Positions 17,032 through 25,709 of a stretch of 64,000 nt of DNA are shown here, piece after piece (positions within the stretch are counted from its first letter, which is position 1; each line of letters starts with the position of its first letter). This stretch comes from Faecalicatena orotica. GTDB lineage: Bacteria > Bacillota > Clostridia > Lachnospirales > Lachnospiraceae. The stretch spans positions 229,678 through 293,677 of the forward strand of contig NZ_QGDL01000008.1 in assembly GCF_003149245.1 (NCBI RefSeq), read 5' to 3'. The notes beneath the pieces were generated by a model that searched no databases, had not been told where the DNA came from, and saw only the letters and a list, made by a program, of their open reading frames with translations. The position numbers were made by a program, and so were the translations under genes.

Positions 17032-20000
17032 TTACAGCCACTTTTCCAGTACCCGTTGCAGCTGCTCAATATCAATGGGCTTTGCCAGATGCCCGTTCAT
17101 GCCCGCATCCTTTGTCTTCTGCCTGTCATCCGCAAAAGCGTTGGCCGTCATGGCGATGATAGGGAGCGTTTTTGCATCCTCTCGTGGAAGAGAGCGTATT
17201 TGTTTGGCCGCTGTGCACCCGTCCATAACCGGCATCTGCATGTCCATAAAAATCAGGCTGTAGGTTCCATCAGGTGCGTCTTTCACCATATCCACAGCGA
17301 TTTGGCCGTTTTCGGCCGTGTCGATCGACACACCGGTATCCGATAGAATCTCCACGGCGATTTCCCGGTTCATTGTATTGTCCTCTACCAGAAGGAGCCG
17401 TCTGCCCTCATAAGAGCCCCCGATCAGCGGTCCCGCCTCCGGTTTTTCTTCGGCGGTCGCACCGTTTACGTACTGCTTCAGCTTATACACGAGCTGGGAG
17501 CGAAACAGGGGTTTTGTAATAAAACCATTGGCACCCGCCTGTCTGGCGGCGTCCATCTGCTCCGACATATCATAGGCCGAAAGCATGATGATAGGCAGGT
17601 CTTTTCCTAATTTCTTACGAATCAGCCGGGTGGTTTCCACACCATCCAGACCCGGCATTCGGTAGTCGAGGATGACCGCGAAATGGTCTTGGGAAGCGGC
17701 GTGGGCTTCTTCCAATTTAGCGAGGGCGGTCTGACCGTCGCCGACTCCTTCCGCTGTAATTTCCAGTTCTTCCAGACGTTTGCAGGTATTTTCACAGACA
17801 ATGTGATCGTCGTCCACTACCAGAACCGACAAACCGGCCAGCGCGCTGTAATCGATTTTTTCCTCCATCACTTTGAGATAAACTGATACGGTAAACCGGC
17901 TGCCTTTCCCGTAGGTACTTTCCACCTCGATTGTGCCGCCCATCTGCTCTGCGATTTTTTTACAGATGGAGAGTCCAAGACCAGTACCTTGGACCGCCTG
18001 GATTTTTACATCCTCCGCCCGTTCAAAGGGTTCGAACACGCGGCCTAAGAATTCAGGCTTCATTCCGATACCGGTATCCGAAACGATAAACTCATAATGC
18101 GCCATATCTGACCCAGCGGCTGGGGTTTCCCTGATTTCCAGCGTAACAGTCCCGCCTTCAGGCGTGTATTTTACCGCGTTTGACAGCAGATTCATAATCA
18201 GCTGTTGCAGGCGCTGTACGTCGCTGATCACCATTTCATGGGTGATTCCGCTGATATAGGGTTTAAACAGGAGACTTTTGTCATGGAGCAGCGGCTGCAC
18301 CATAGTGACGATGCCCTGCACCAACTCCGCCAGGTTCACTTCCTCCTCTGCCAGCAGGATCCGGCCGCTTTCGACTTTGGACATATCCAGCACTTCGTTG
18401 ATCAGGTCGATCAGGAGCTTAGAGGAAACGTCGATTTTCTGAAAATAGTCCATCACCCGTTCCGGATCGTTTACATACTTTTTACCAATCTTGGTCATGC
18501 CCAAAACCGCGTTCATCGGCGTGCGGATATCGTGGCTCATCCGGGACAGAAAATCTGACTTGGCCCGATTTGCATGCTCCGCCGCTGTAAGTGCCTCCTG
18601 CAGGGCAGACTTCTGCTCAGTCAGCTGCTTTTGCATTTCCCGCAGCTCTGTGATATCGGTGACGTCGATAAAGACCGTCAGGTAGACCGGGTCGTCAGCA
18701 ATAGAATCAGTACAGGTACTGCGGATCTGGAACCACCGCTCCCGGCCATCCCGGTCCTTCATGCGCAGTGTACCATCAAAGGGCTCGCCCTGCCGGAAAT
18801 GCAGATGGTTTGCTTCGATCATGGCCCTGCTTTCCGTCTCCAGGGCAGCATAGACGTCGAAGGACTCCAGCTGCTCTGTATCCACATCGAAAATATCCGT
18901 AATGCCGTCGCTGGCATCGATCATGACGATTTTGTCCCTTAGGATACGGTGTTTGACGATAAAACCTGGGATGTTATTATATGCAACGGCTTTCTCCTGC
19001 TGGATCTGCATCAGCTCGGTGACGTCGACCATAGTGGTGTAGGCCAGCTGTCTGCCGTCCTGATACTCGTCCGTGAAAAAACCTGTCATTTTCACCCAGT
19101 TGGTGGACCCGTCAGGAAGTTTCAGCGGCACAAAGAGCTCATAGCTGGTTTTTCCTGCCGCATACATTTCCTCAATCTTGCCGTGGATTTTTTCCCAGCC
19201 GCCTTTGTTGGTCTTAAAATATTCGTCACAGTGGTTGTGGAAGGCTGCCTCGTATTCCTCCTTAGAGTACCCGATCAGCTCATAATAAAAATCATTGGCC
19301 CCGACCACCGTGAAATGCTCGTCCACCAGATGGCGGCTGACACTGACCTTCATGGCCTGCATCAGCATGTCCTGCTCGTTTTTCGTCTGGACCAGCTCCG
19401 TTACGTCGGTCATGACGGTATAGGCGGTTTGGATTCCGTCGATATATTCCTCCGTGAAATAGGTGAACAGCTTGACCCAGTAGCTGGAACCGTCCTCGTA
19501 TTTCATCGGGACAATCAGCTCATATTGACTGCCGCCTTGCGCCAGAACCTCGTTTACTTTCTGTGTCAGCATCTCCCATCCCTCCGGGTTGTTCCGATAG
19601 TATTCGTCGGGGTGGTTGTGGAACAGGGTCTCGTATTTTTCTTTAGAATAGCCGATGAGCCGGTAATAATACTCATTGGCCCGCACACAGGTATAGTGTT
19701 CATCGATGAGGTGTTTGCTGACACTGACGTTTAAGGCGCTCATGAGCATATCCTGTTCATGGGTCAGCTTTTCAAACTCCTGTCTGGCCTGCATCATCTC
19801 AGTCACATCGGTCAAGGTAGTGTAGGCAATCCGGCAGCCATCAATATATTCGTCTGTAAAGGCTGCCTGTAGCTTGACCCAGTAAGCCCCCCTGCTGGGA
19901 TGGATAAGGGGCAGGTAAACGGAGTTGCCGTTTTCCCCTTTAGCCAGAGATTCTTTTACGGATTCCGCCATGATCCGGAATCCCTCTGGGTTATTGTAGA

Positions 20001-20220
20001 AGTATTCGTCCGGGCGGTTGTGGAACCGGCCTTGGAATTCCGCCTGTGGGTAGCCAATCAAGTCATAAAAAAATCCATTGGCCCAGACGAGTGTGAAATG
20101 CTCATCCAATAGATGCTTGCTGACGCTGACGCTCAACAGGCGCATCAGGGTACTGTATTCATAATCGGCCGCTGCCTGTTTTTCCCGCTGTCGCGTGTTT
20201 TCTTCCTTATGATCTGGCAT
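17032..20220 (-). CDS. Large soluble hybrid histidine kinase with tandem PAS-like domains
   Basis: A 1062-residue protein without membrane helices. Three tandem PAS-like repeats of about 125 residues (each with VSVSKHL/DEH, IGY, and DEY motifs) fill residues 30-410, followed by a fourth, divergent PAS-like domain (about 415-550). Then come HisKA (SRMSHDIRTPMNAVLGM), the ATPase domain (MNLLSNAVKYTPEGG, GTGLGLSI) and two receiver domains, each with an intact Asp (ILDYRMPGLDG and FMDMQMPVMDG). There is no output or Hpt domain. Its start overlaps the upstream small gene by 14 bp. It likely integrates cytosolic signals with the neighbouring regulators. Confidence 0.9.
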   Translation of the reverse strand: MPDHKEENTRQREKQAAADYEYSTLMRLLSVSVSKHLLDEHFTLVWANGFFYDLIGYPQAEFQGRFHNRPDEYFYNNPEGFRIMAESVKESLAKGENGNSVYLPLIHPSRGAYWVKLQAAFTDEYIDGCRIAYTTLTDVTEMMQARQEFEKLTHEQDMLMSALNVSVSKHLIDEHYTCVRANEYYYRLIGYSKEKYETLFHNHPDEYYRNNPEGWEMLTQKVNEVLAQGGSQYELIVPMKYEDGSSYWVKLFTYFTEEYIDGIQTAYTVMTDVTELVQTKNEQDMLMQAMKVSVSRHLVDEHFTVVGANDFYYELIGYSKEEYEAAFHNHCDEYFKTNKGGWEKIHGKIEEMYAAGKTSYELFVPLKLPDGSTNWVKMTGFFTDEYQDGRQLAYTTMVDVTELMQIQQEKAVAYNNIPGFIVKHRILRDKIVMIDASDGITDIFDVDTEQLESFDVYAALETESRAMIEANHLHFRQGEPFDGTLRMKDRDGRERWFQIRSTCTDSIADDPVYLTVFIDVTDITELREMQKQLTEQKSALQEALTAAEHANRAKSDFLSRMSHDIRTPMNAVLGMTKIGKKYVNDPERVMDYFQKIDVSSKLLIDLINEVLDMSKVESGRILLAEEEVNLAELVQGIVTMVQPLLHDKSLLFKPYISGITHEMVISDVQRLQQLIMNLLSNAVKYTPEGGTVTLEIRETPAAGSDMAHYEFIVSDTGIGMKPEFLGRVFEPFERAEDVKIQAVQGTGLGLSICKKIAEQMGGTIEVESTYGKGSRFTVSVYLKVMEEKIDYSALAGLSVLVVDDDHIVCENTCKRLEELEITAEGVGDGQTALAKLEEAHAASQDHFAVILDYRMPGLDGVETTRLIRKKLGKDLPIIMLSAYDMSEQMDAARQAGANGFITKPLFRSQLVYKLKQYVNGATAEEKPEAGPLIGGSYEGRRLLLVEDNTMNREIAVEILSDTGVSIDTAENGQIAVDMVKDAPDGTYSLIFMDMQMPVMDGCTAAKQIRSLPREDAKTLPIIAMTANAFADDRQKTKDAGMNGHLAKPIDIEQLQRVLEKWL

Positions 20221-20434
20221 TTTTCTGCGCCTCCTCTATGAAACAAATGCTTCTGACAAGTGTGCTGTATGCATGCCGCAGCTTTTCATAGGATACCGCG
20301 ACAGCTTTCTGTTTTTCTTCTCGCTGGAACTTTCGGTAAACGGTGCTTTTCTTGGAAAAGCGTTGCAGCACGTCTATCGTATCCACAACTACCTCTAGCA
20401 GAACCCAATCCATTTCTCCGCCTACCTTGCTCAT
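20207..20434 (-). CDS. Small charged protein upstream of the hybrid kinase
   Basis: A 75-residue helical protein with many Lys, Arg and Glu. It has a well-placed promoter upstream and its end overlaps the kinase start by 14 bp, so translation of the two is probably coupled. It might be a kinase accessory protein, but I know no family for it. No strong Shine-Dalgarno is visible before its ATG, which keeps confidence moderate. Confidence 0.5.
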   Translation of the reverse strand: MSKVGGEMDWVLLEVVVDTIDVLQRFSKKSTVYRKFQREEKQKAVAVSYEKLRHAYSTLVRSICFIEEAQKNARS

Positions 20435-20448
20435 TTATTTATCAGTTT

Positions 20449-20477
20449 ATTATAGCCTGTTTAGTTGACAAATGCAA
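20449..20477 (-). promoter_or_regulatory. Promoter of the hybrid-kinase operon
   Basis: On the minus strand, TTGCAT (20477-20472) and a perfect TATAAT (20454-20449) have a 17-bp spacer. The start would fall just before the small ORF, giving a very short leader. Confidence 0.65.
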
Positions 20478-20627
20478 TATCCTTTGGCTTCCTGCCATGA
20501 TGGATTTCCACGTTCATCTGTGATATACTTAATTATCAAAATAGCTGGGTAATAAGAAGAGGTGATTACGCATATAGTGGGGACAATAAAAGCAGAAAAT
20601 CACATTTAACGGTGGTTTATTTATCCA

Positions 20628-20661
20628 GAATGTGGATGCAGAAAGCGCTTTTCCCACATTC
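20628..20661. promoter_or_regulatory. Inverted repeat upstream of the double-GntR gene
   Basis: GAATGTGG (20628-20635) and CCACATTC (20654-20661) are perfect 8-bp arms with an 18-bp centre. It could be an operator for the GntR protein or another regulator. Confidence 0.4.
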
Positions 20662-20752
20662 CAGCGTTTGGCAATAATGGGAACGGAGCACTTTCATGAT
20701 TGGGTTTGTAAACTCGGAAAATAAAGAATTTCTTAAAGAAGGAGGAGGAACG

Positions 20753-22174
20753 ATGCATAACAACAGCATGGCTGATATTATCTATGATTATTTTACTTCC
20801 CGGATCGTATTCGGTTATTATCTGCTTGGGGATCAGCTTCCTTCTATCAGCTATATCTGCCGGCAGTTTCAGGTCAGTGCTCTCACCGTGCGTACTGCGT
20901 TGATCCGGATGCGAGAGGAAGGGTACATCGAAACCACTGAACGCAAGCGCAGCATCGTGACCTTTCAGCCGGACGAGCAGCAGGAGCAGCGCTACCGGAA
21001 CACTTTCCTCTCACGCAGGGAGGGGATGAATGACATGTGCCGAAACTCCGATATTCTTTTCAGACCCATCGTTCATTACTATCTGCAAAGGCAGACTGAG
21101 GATTCTATCAAACAGATCCGGTCGCAGCTGAAGAAGCGGAAGGGGCACCCGGCGAAACAGATCAACATGTTTTACGCCGAGGCCATGCGCCCGCTGAACA
21201 ATTCCCTGGCGCTTAATCTACACTGGGAAATGGTACGGTATCTTCAGCCCCCCTATCTTCAGCGTCCCGCTAATTTTGAAGATTCAGATACTGCGGCGGA
21301 GCATATCGAACAGATGCTAAGTCTGATTGAAGCAGGAAATATTGAAAAAGCGCTGGAGATGACTCAGGCGTTCAGCAAAAATGTCACGCAGATGTTTTTT
21401 GAAAGTCTGGGTGTCATGCTGGATACACCGGAGCCAGTTAAACAGATCCCATTTGAGTGGCAGATCTACAGAGAGCACCCGCAAATGTGCTATACGCTGG
21501 CTGCCGAGCTGATGAGCAAAATAGATGCGCGGATTTACAAACAGGAGGAACTTTTGCCCCCCTGTCAGGCGCTGGCACAGAAATATGATGTTTCCCTGAT
21601 TACCATGCGGCGGACACTGGAGCTGTTAAACGACATCCATGTCACCGAAACGCAGAATGGGGTCGGGACACGGGTGATATCCGGAAGGCTTTCCGGTCCG
21701 CCCGACCTTTCGCATTTACAAATCCGCAAATGCCTGCTCATGCTGCTGCAGGCGATGCAGATGAGCGCACTGACCTGCAAAAATGTCGCGGTACATACGC
21801 TCTCTTCGCTGGACGATGAGGACTTTCAGGCTCTTGAACGTGAAATTGAATGCCTTACGGAGGAAGGAACGCCGTTCCTTGCCGCAAAAGCCTGCCTTCG
21901 ATTCATTGGGGAGAACAGCTCCTCAGCTTTTATCCGGGAGGTATACCGCCAGCTTTACCTGCTCCTGCAATGGGGGCACGCCCTTCATATGTTTTCCCAA
22001 AAGCTGGATGCTGGCAGGTTTTACGAGGACTATGCCGAGAGTCTGCGAGAGAAGCTTTGCCGCCGGGATATCGATGGCTTTGCCGAAAATCTGTCAGAGC
22101 TGATGAAAAAGAACGTTGTGGGAACCAGAGCTTTACTTCTGGAACTCGGCTTTAAGGAGGAACAGCTGGTATAG
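20753..22174 (+). CDS. GntR-like regulator with two winged-helix domains
   Basis: A 473-residue protein. Residues 1-70 form a GntR winged helix (DQLPSISYICRQFQVSALTVRTALIRMREEGYI). A second GntR-like winged helix is near 245-320 (LLPPCQALAQKYDVSLITMRRTLELLNDIHV), in the middle of the chain. The segments between and after are helical and of unknown role; no FCD, UTRA or aminotransferase domain is evident. AAGGAGGAGG supports ATG 20753. It lies between a hybrid kinase and a surface protein and may regulate either. Confidence 0.8.
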   Translation: MHNNSMADIIYDYFTSRIVFGYYLLGDQLPSISYICRQFQVSALTVRTALIRMREEGYIETTERKRSIVTFQPDEQQEQRYRNTFLSRREGMNDMCRNSDILFRPIVHYYLQRQTEDSIKQIRSQLKKRKGHPAKQINMFYAEAMRPLNNSLALNLHWEMVRYLQPPYLQRPANFEDSDTAAEHIEQMLSLIEAGNIEKALEMTQAFSKNVTQMFFESLGVMLDTPEPVKQIPFEWQIYREHPQMCYTLAAELMSKIDARIYKQEELLPPCQALAQKYDVSLITMRRTLELLNDIHVTETQNGVGTRVISGRLSGPPDLSHLQIRKCLLMLLQAMQMSALTCKNVAVHTLSSLDDEDFQALEREIECLTEEGTPFLAAKACLRFIGENSSSAFIREVYRQLYLLLQWGHALHMFSQKLDAGRFYEDYAESLREKLCRRDIDGFAENLSELMKKNVVGTRALLLELGFKEEQLV

Positions 22175-22333
22175 GCATTCTCGGTCAGTTTTCATTTAGG
22201 GGTGGCTATTAATATATAATAAATCCAGAGCAGGAGGCGGTCACCAACCGCCGGCCTCTTGCAATATCATGTGTATCAGAGCTGTAACTACTAGACTAGT
22301 CGATTTAGAAAAATGGATTTTTTCTGAAAGCAA

Positions 22334-22361
22334 TTGCAAATCGCATTTTTTATGGTATCAT
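22334..22361 (+). promoter_or_regulatory. Promoter of the CACAG leader
   Basis: TTGCAA (22334-22339), 16-bp spacer, TATCAT (22356-22361). A transcript would begin near 22368 and carry the repeat ORF and the terminator before the surface-protein gene. A TTGACA at 22444-22449 is a second possible -35, but the -10 after it is poor. Confidence 0.5.
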
Positions 22362-22453
22362 GTAAATATATACGTTTATGCGAAAGATGTCCTTCGGGGG
22401 CTATACAAATCCAAAAATTCATAAAAATTTAACAGAAGAGGAGTTGACAGTTA

Positions 22454-22674
22454 TGCAAATGTGGGTTACCCTTTTCACAGCACAGCACAGCACAGCACAG
22501 CACAGCACAGCACAGCACAGCACAGCACAGCACAGCACAGCACAGCACAGCACATTATCTGACTATCTGACAGGGATAACTCTGTCCTTTTTTGTTAAAA
22601 AACTAAAAAGATTAAAGGCGTATTTTGCCCATAGTTGTATGGGTGAAATGCGCTTTTTATGTTTTATGGATTGA
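22454..22674 (+). CDS. Possible leader peptide through the CACAG repeat tract
   Basis: ATG 22454 has GAGGAG (22438-22443) 10 bp upstream. The 73-codon frame starts MQMWVTLF, runs through the repeats as repeated TAQHS units, then continues through the terminator hairpin and stops at 22674. The other two frames stop almost at once after the tract, so only one repeat number in three gives the long form. An upstream in-frame ATG (22378) has no ribosome binding site. The peptide itself looks non-functional; translation may be what matters. Confidence 0.4.
22476..22550 (+). repeat. Pentanucleotide microsatellite (CACAG)15
   Basis: Fifteen perfect, uninterrupted copies of CACAG, followed by a partial CACA. 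Long perfect simple repeats are rare in bacteria except at loci that switch by slipped-strand mispairing. A change of one unit shifts the reading frame by two. Confidence 0.95.
22618..22658 (+). terminator. Leader terminator before the surface-protein gene
   Basis: A 16-bp stem (22618-22633 with 22638-22653), fully paired if G-U pairs are allowed, a GTTG loop, and TTTTT directly after. It lies 54 bp upstream of the surface-protein Shine-Dalgarno, so it would limit read-through from the leader promoter. A weaker hairpin (GACAG/CTGTC, 22569-22586, then T6) precedes it. Confidence 0.7.
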
Positions 22675-22727
22675 AATAGCTGGAGCTTGTGCATAAAACT
22701 AATGAGAGTATAAAGGAGGAAATGCAT

Positions 22728-25466
22728 ATGCAAATAAACACATATGTAAAAAAGCACACACGAAACCGATTGTTTTCCATGCTGCTTAGCCTATGTCTGC
22801 TGTGTGGGATGCTGCCGCTGGGCACAGTCGTCCTGGCAGCGTCGGATGCCGATGTCTGGGACGGATCCACCGCAAGCGGTTTCACCGACGGGGACGGCAC
22901 TGAGGGTAGTCCTTATCTAATTTCCACTGCCGCCCAGCTCGCGTATCTGCGTGACCAGGTCAACAGCGGCGAAACCTACACGGGCATGCACTTTCAACTG
23001 ACGAATGATCTGGATTTGGACGATCGGCTGTGGGAACCCATCGCGGGGAACACAGGTATCTTTTCCGGCTCTTTTGACGGGCAGAACCATATGATTTCCA
23101 ACTATTCCATCAACGGGAAAGAGGACAATAAAACCTTTTACGATCAGGGATTGTTCGGTTCTTATAATGGAGTATATTTAAAAAATCTCACCATATCGAA
23201 TGTAAGGATTACGGACACGGCCAATGCTTCTACCGCCTATTACGTTGGCGCAATGGTGGGTTATTTATATGATAATACAAAAGTGGAAAACTGTCATGTA
23301 AAAGGGGTAGAAATCACTGTGGGCTGCTTCGATGCCGGAGGCTTGATAGGTATTGTCGTAAGCAATGGCAATGAACAGGTAACTGGTGGTGGTCTGTTTG
23401 ACTGTACGGCAGAAGACATCTTGATCGAGCCGGATTCGGTAGTGACTAAAGCACCAAACAGTGGCGGCTTAGTGGGGGCGCTGTCCGCCATCAAGGATGG
23501 CGACGCTTACACGTTGGATAACTGTTCTGCTTCCGGATTTATCACAACGAATCTCATCGTAAGCTGGGATGGTAGTGATGGGGGTGGAATCGGTGGTCTT
23601 GCGGGTTTCATGACCGGCGGCGGATATGATAGTAATACCGGTATAGTGACAAAAAACAAGGAATTTCTCATCAGCAATTGTCATGCTGACGTAACAATCA
23701 CAGCACCAAATCTTGGCGTTGTGGGCGGCCTGTTTGGAGAGGCCACCGCCTTGACGTTGGAAAATTGTTCTGCCTCCGGGGCTGTCAGCGGCACGTGGTC
23801 AATCGGTGGTTTGGTCGGAGCCGCCCCGGGCAGTGTATTGCGTAATTGCTCGGCTACGGGCGATGTTACCGCCAGCGACTGGCAGTCTGGCGGCCTTGTG
23901 GGTTATGGTCCAAAATCTACACTGGAAAGCTGTTTTGCAACGGGAAACGTTACCTGTACGGCAAATGGGAAGAGCCGCATAGGCGGCTTGTTGGGCAACG
24001 GCTACAGTGCGACGGCGACCGACTGTTTCGCTTTGGGCGATGTGGAAGGACAGGTGGGAGAGGTCGGCGGCCTGGTCGGATGGGTCACGAACGACGACGA
24101 AGATCGCACTGGTGGCACTTTCACCAATTGCTTTGCGTTTGGTCGGGTACATGAAAATGAAAGCGATAATGAGGATTTTGCGAAGCCGCTGATAAATGGC
24201 ATGTGGGATGCGAGCAGCGACGATCATGCAACAGCGGTTAACTGCTATTATAACGCTGAGCGCAGCGGTCGAGAGGATTCTAACGGGACCAACAAAAGTC
24301 TGGAGGAATTCAAAGACGGTACGGTTTCCAACCTGTTGGGCGATGGTTTTGTTACGCGCACGGAATTTCCCCACCCTGTTTTATCCAGCATGTATCAGTC
24401 AAATCTCGCCACGTTAAAAAATCTCTGCTACAGCGTCAACGGCAGCGAGCCGATTCCGGTACCAGAATTCAAAACGGGCATTGATACTTATTCCATACTC
24501 CTGCCGCGCGAGACACCGCGGGACGCGGTGCTTACACTGACAGGTATATGCATGGAAACGGGAGCAGCTATTATTGGAACGACCGATGCAACGCTGGTAA
24601 ATGGTGCGTCAAATTTTCTGTCCCCTGCTACTATTACCGTGAAGGCACAGGACGGGACGGACGAAAAAACCTATATGGTACATTTTCTCACGGAACGAAT
24701 CGAATCCAATATGAAAGACGCCTCCATCTCCGGTATCACGGCTGACGAGACCTTTATTCAAAATGAAATGCCATCCTTTACAGCCGTCGGCCCCGGCATG
24801 GACAATGACAATCCTGCCATCGGTGACGAGCGGTACCGTCCGGTGAGCTGGAAGATCGACGACGGCAACGTCCTTTCTGGAATGTGGAACGCGGCCCCCT
24901 TTACCAGCGGCATCGATTTAAGTAAGCTATCGTTGGGAAAACATATTTTGAACATACAGTACGGCTGGGAACAATTTGGTGAGATCCTTGAGAATGGAGA
25001 GAGCACCGGCGAATATGGCTGGATGTCTCTGGATAGCGATCTGCCGGAGGAACTGATTAAAACTGTTCCCTTTACTATCGTTCCTGTCGTTACCTATACG
25101 CTAACCTTCGATACCGACGGGGGTACACCGGTGCCGAGTGCCCAGACACTGGAAGCTGGTGCGAAGCCTGCAACGGTAAGCAATCCAGCAAAGAAGGGCT
25201 ATAGCTTCTCCGGATGGTATAATGATACAGCCAAAGTTAATCTCAGCGATTTTACTATGCCAGAGCATGATGTGGTGTTGAAAGCCAAATGGGAGAAAAA
25301 GCCGGCCACTCCGTCTCAGCCGACCAAGCCATCTCAGCCGGGCAAACCGGACGTTTCCTCCACTGTGCAAACCGGAGACAGCTCCCCTGTCTGGCCCTTT
25401 TGGGTAGCACTGACATCCCTGTTCGGAATTGGCTTAATGATATCTTTTAGAAAACGGCAGAGTTAA
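22728..25466 (+). CDS. Anchored surface protein with GLUG and InlB-type repeats
   Basis: A 912-residue exported protein. A signal peptide (hydrophobic core LFSMLLSLCLLCGMLPLG, cut near VLA) is followed by about 450 residues of GLUG-like repeats (GGLVG with NCSASG units), a Cadherin-like/unknown middle, and one Listeria-Bacteroides (InlB B) repeat near 780-850 (LTFDTDGGTPVPSAQ to VLKAKWEKK). A Pro/Ser/Lys spacer leads to VQTGDSS, a membrane helix and RKRQS, a VxTGD-type anchor. Such proteins bind host or neighbouring surfaces. AAAGGAGG fits ATG 22728 better than ATG 22722. Expression may be phase-variable through the leader. Confidence 0.88.
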   Translation: MQINTYVKKHTRNRLFSMLLSLCLLCGMLPLGTVVLAASDADVWDGSTASGFTDGDGTEGSPYLISTAAQLAYLRDQVNSGETYTGMHFQLTNDLDLDDRLWEPIAGNTGIFSGSFDGQNHMISNYSINGKEDNKTFYDQGLFGSYNGVYLKNLTISNVRITDTANASTAYYVGAMVGYLYDNTKVENCHVKGVEITVGCFDAGGLIGIVVSNGNEQVTGGGLFDCTAEDILIEPDSVVTKAPNSGGLVGALSAIKDGDAYTLDNCSASGFITTNLIVSWDGSDGGGIGGLAGFMTGGGYDSNTGIVTKNKEFLISNCHADVTITAPNLGVVGGLFGEATALTLENCSASGAVSGTWSIGGLVGAAPGSVLRNCSATGDVTASDWQSGGLVGYGPKSTLESCFATGNVTCTANGKSRIGGLLGNGYSATATDCFALGDVEGQVGEVGGLVGWVTNDDEDRTGGTFTNCFAFGRVHENESDNEDFAKPLINGMWDASSDDHATAVNCYYNAERSGREDSNGTNKSLEEFKDGTVSNLLGDGFVTRTEFPHPVLSSMYQSNLATLKNLCYSVNGSEPIPVPEFKTGIDTYSILLPRETPRDAVLTLTGICMETGAAIIGTTDATLVNGASNFLSPATITVKAQDGTDEKTYMVHFLTERIESNMKDASISGITADETFIQNEMPSFTAVGPGMDNDNPAIGDERYRPVSWKIDDGNVLSGMWNAAPFTSGIDLSKLSLGKHILNIQYGWEQFGEILENGESTGEYGWMSLDSDLPEELIKTVPFTIVPVVTYTLTFDTDGGTPVPSAQTLEAGAKPATVSNPAKKGYSFSGWYNDTAKVNLSDFTMPEHDVVLKAKWEKKPATPSQPTKPSQPGKPDVSSTVQTGDSSPVWPFWVALTSLFGIGLMISFRKRQS

Positions 25467-25585
25467 ATGGATAAAGAGAGTATAAGATAGCTTTGAACAG
25501 ATTGCTGTCAGAACACTTTTCTATCAATTGTACAGAATTGATAGGATAGAATAGGGCAGCCAATATTTTAGCAGTCGATTTAAAA

Positions 25586-25619
25586 GCGGCGGTTGGGTAA
25601 AACTTGACCGCCGCCTTTT
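25586..25619. terminator. Terminator between convergent surface-protein and kinase genes
   Basis: GCGGCGGT (25586-25593) pairs with ACCGCCGC (25607-25614), followed by CTTTT. It serves the surface-protein gene and perhaps both directions. Confidence 0.7.
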
Positions 25620-25709
25620 CTCGTGTGTGCCTGCCAGGAATACAATAAAGATAAGTACAGCTCTCGTGGCCATATCTGTCCCGCACATCAGAAGAATCCA
25701 TAAGATTTG

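Noticed and set aside
18205..19734. Long plus-strand frames opposite the hybrid kinase
   Set aside because: They are antisense shadows of a clear coding sequence with conserved domains.
22227..22262. Terminator after the double-GntR gene
   Set aside because: A GC-rich inverted repeat exists, but there is no T run after it.
22260..22450. Riboswitch in the leader of the surface-protein gene
   Set aside because: I compared it by eye with c-di-GMP and other common riboswitch cores and found no match; the hairpin and repeat ORF are the only structures I can support.
22476..22550. CRISPR-like array
   Set aside because: The repeat is a head-to-tail pentamer without spacers, and there are no cas genes in the window. 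It is a microsatellite.
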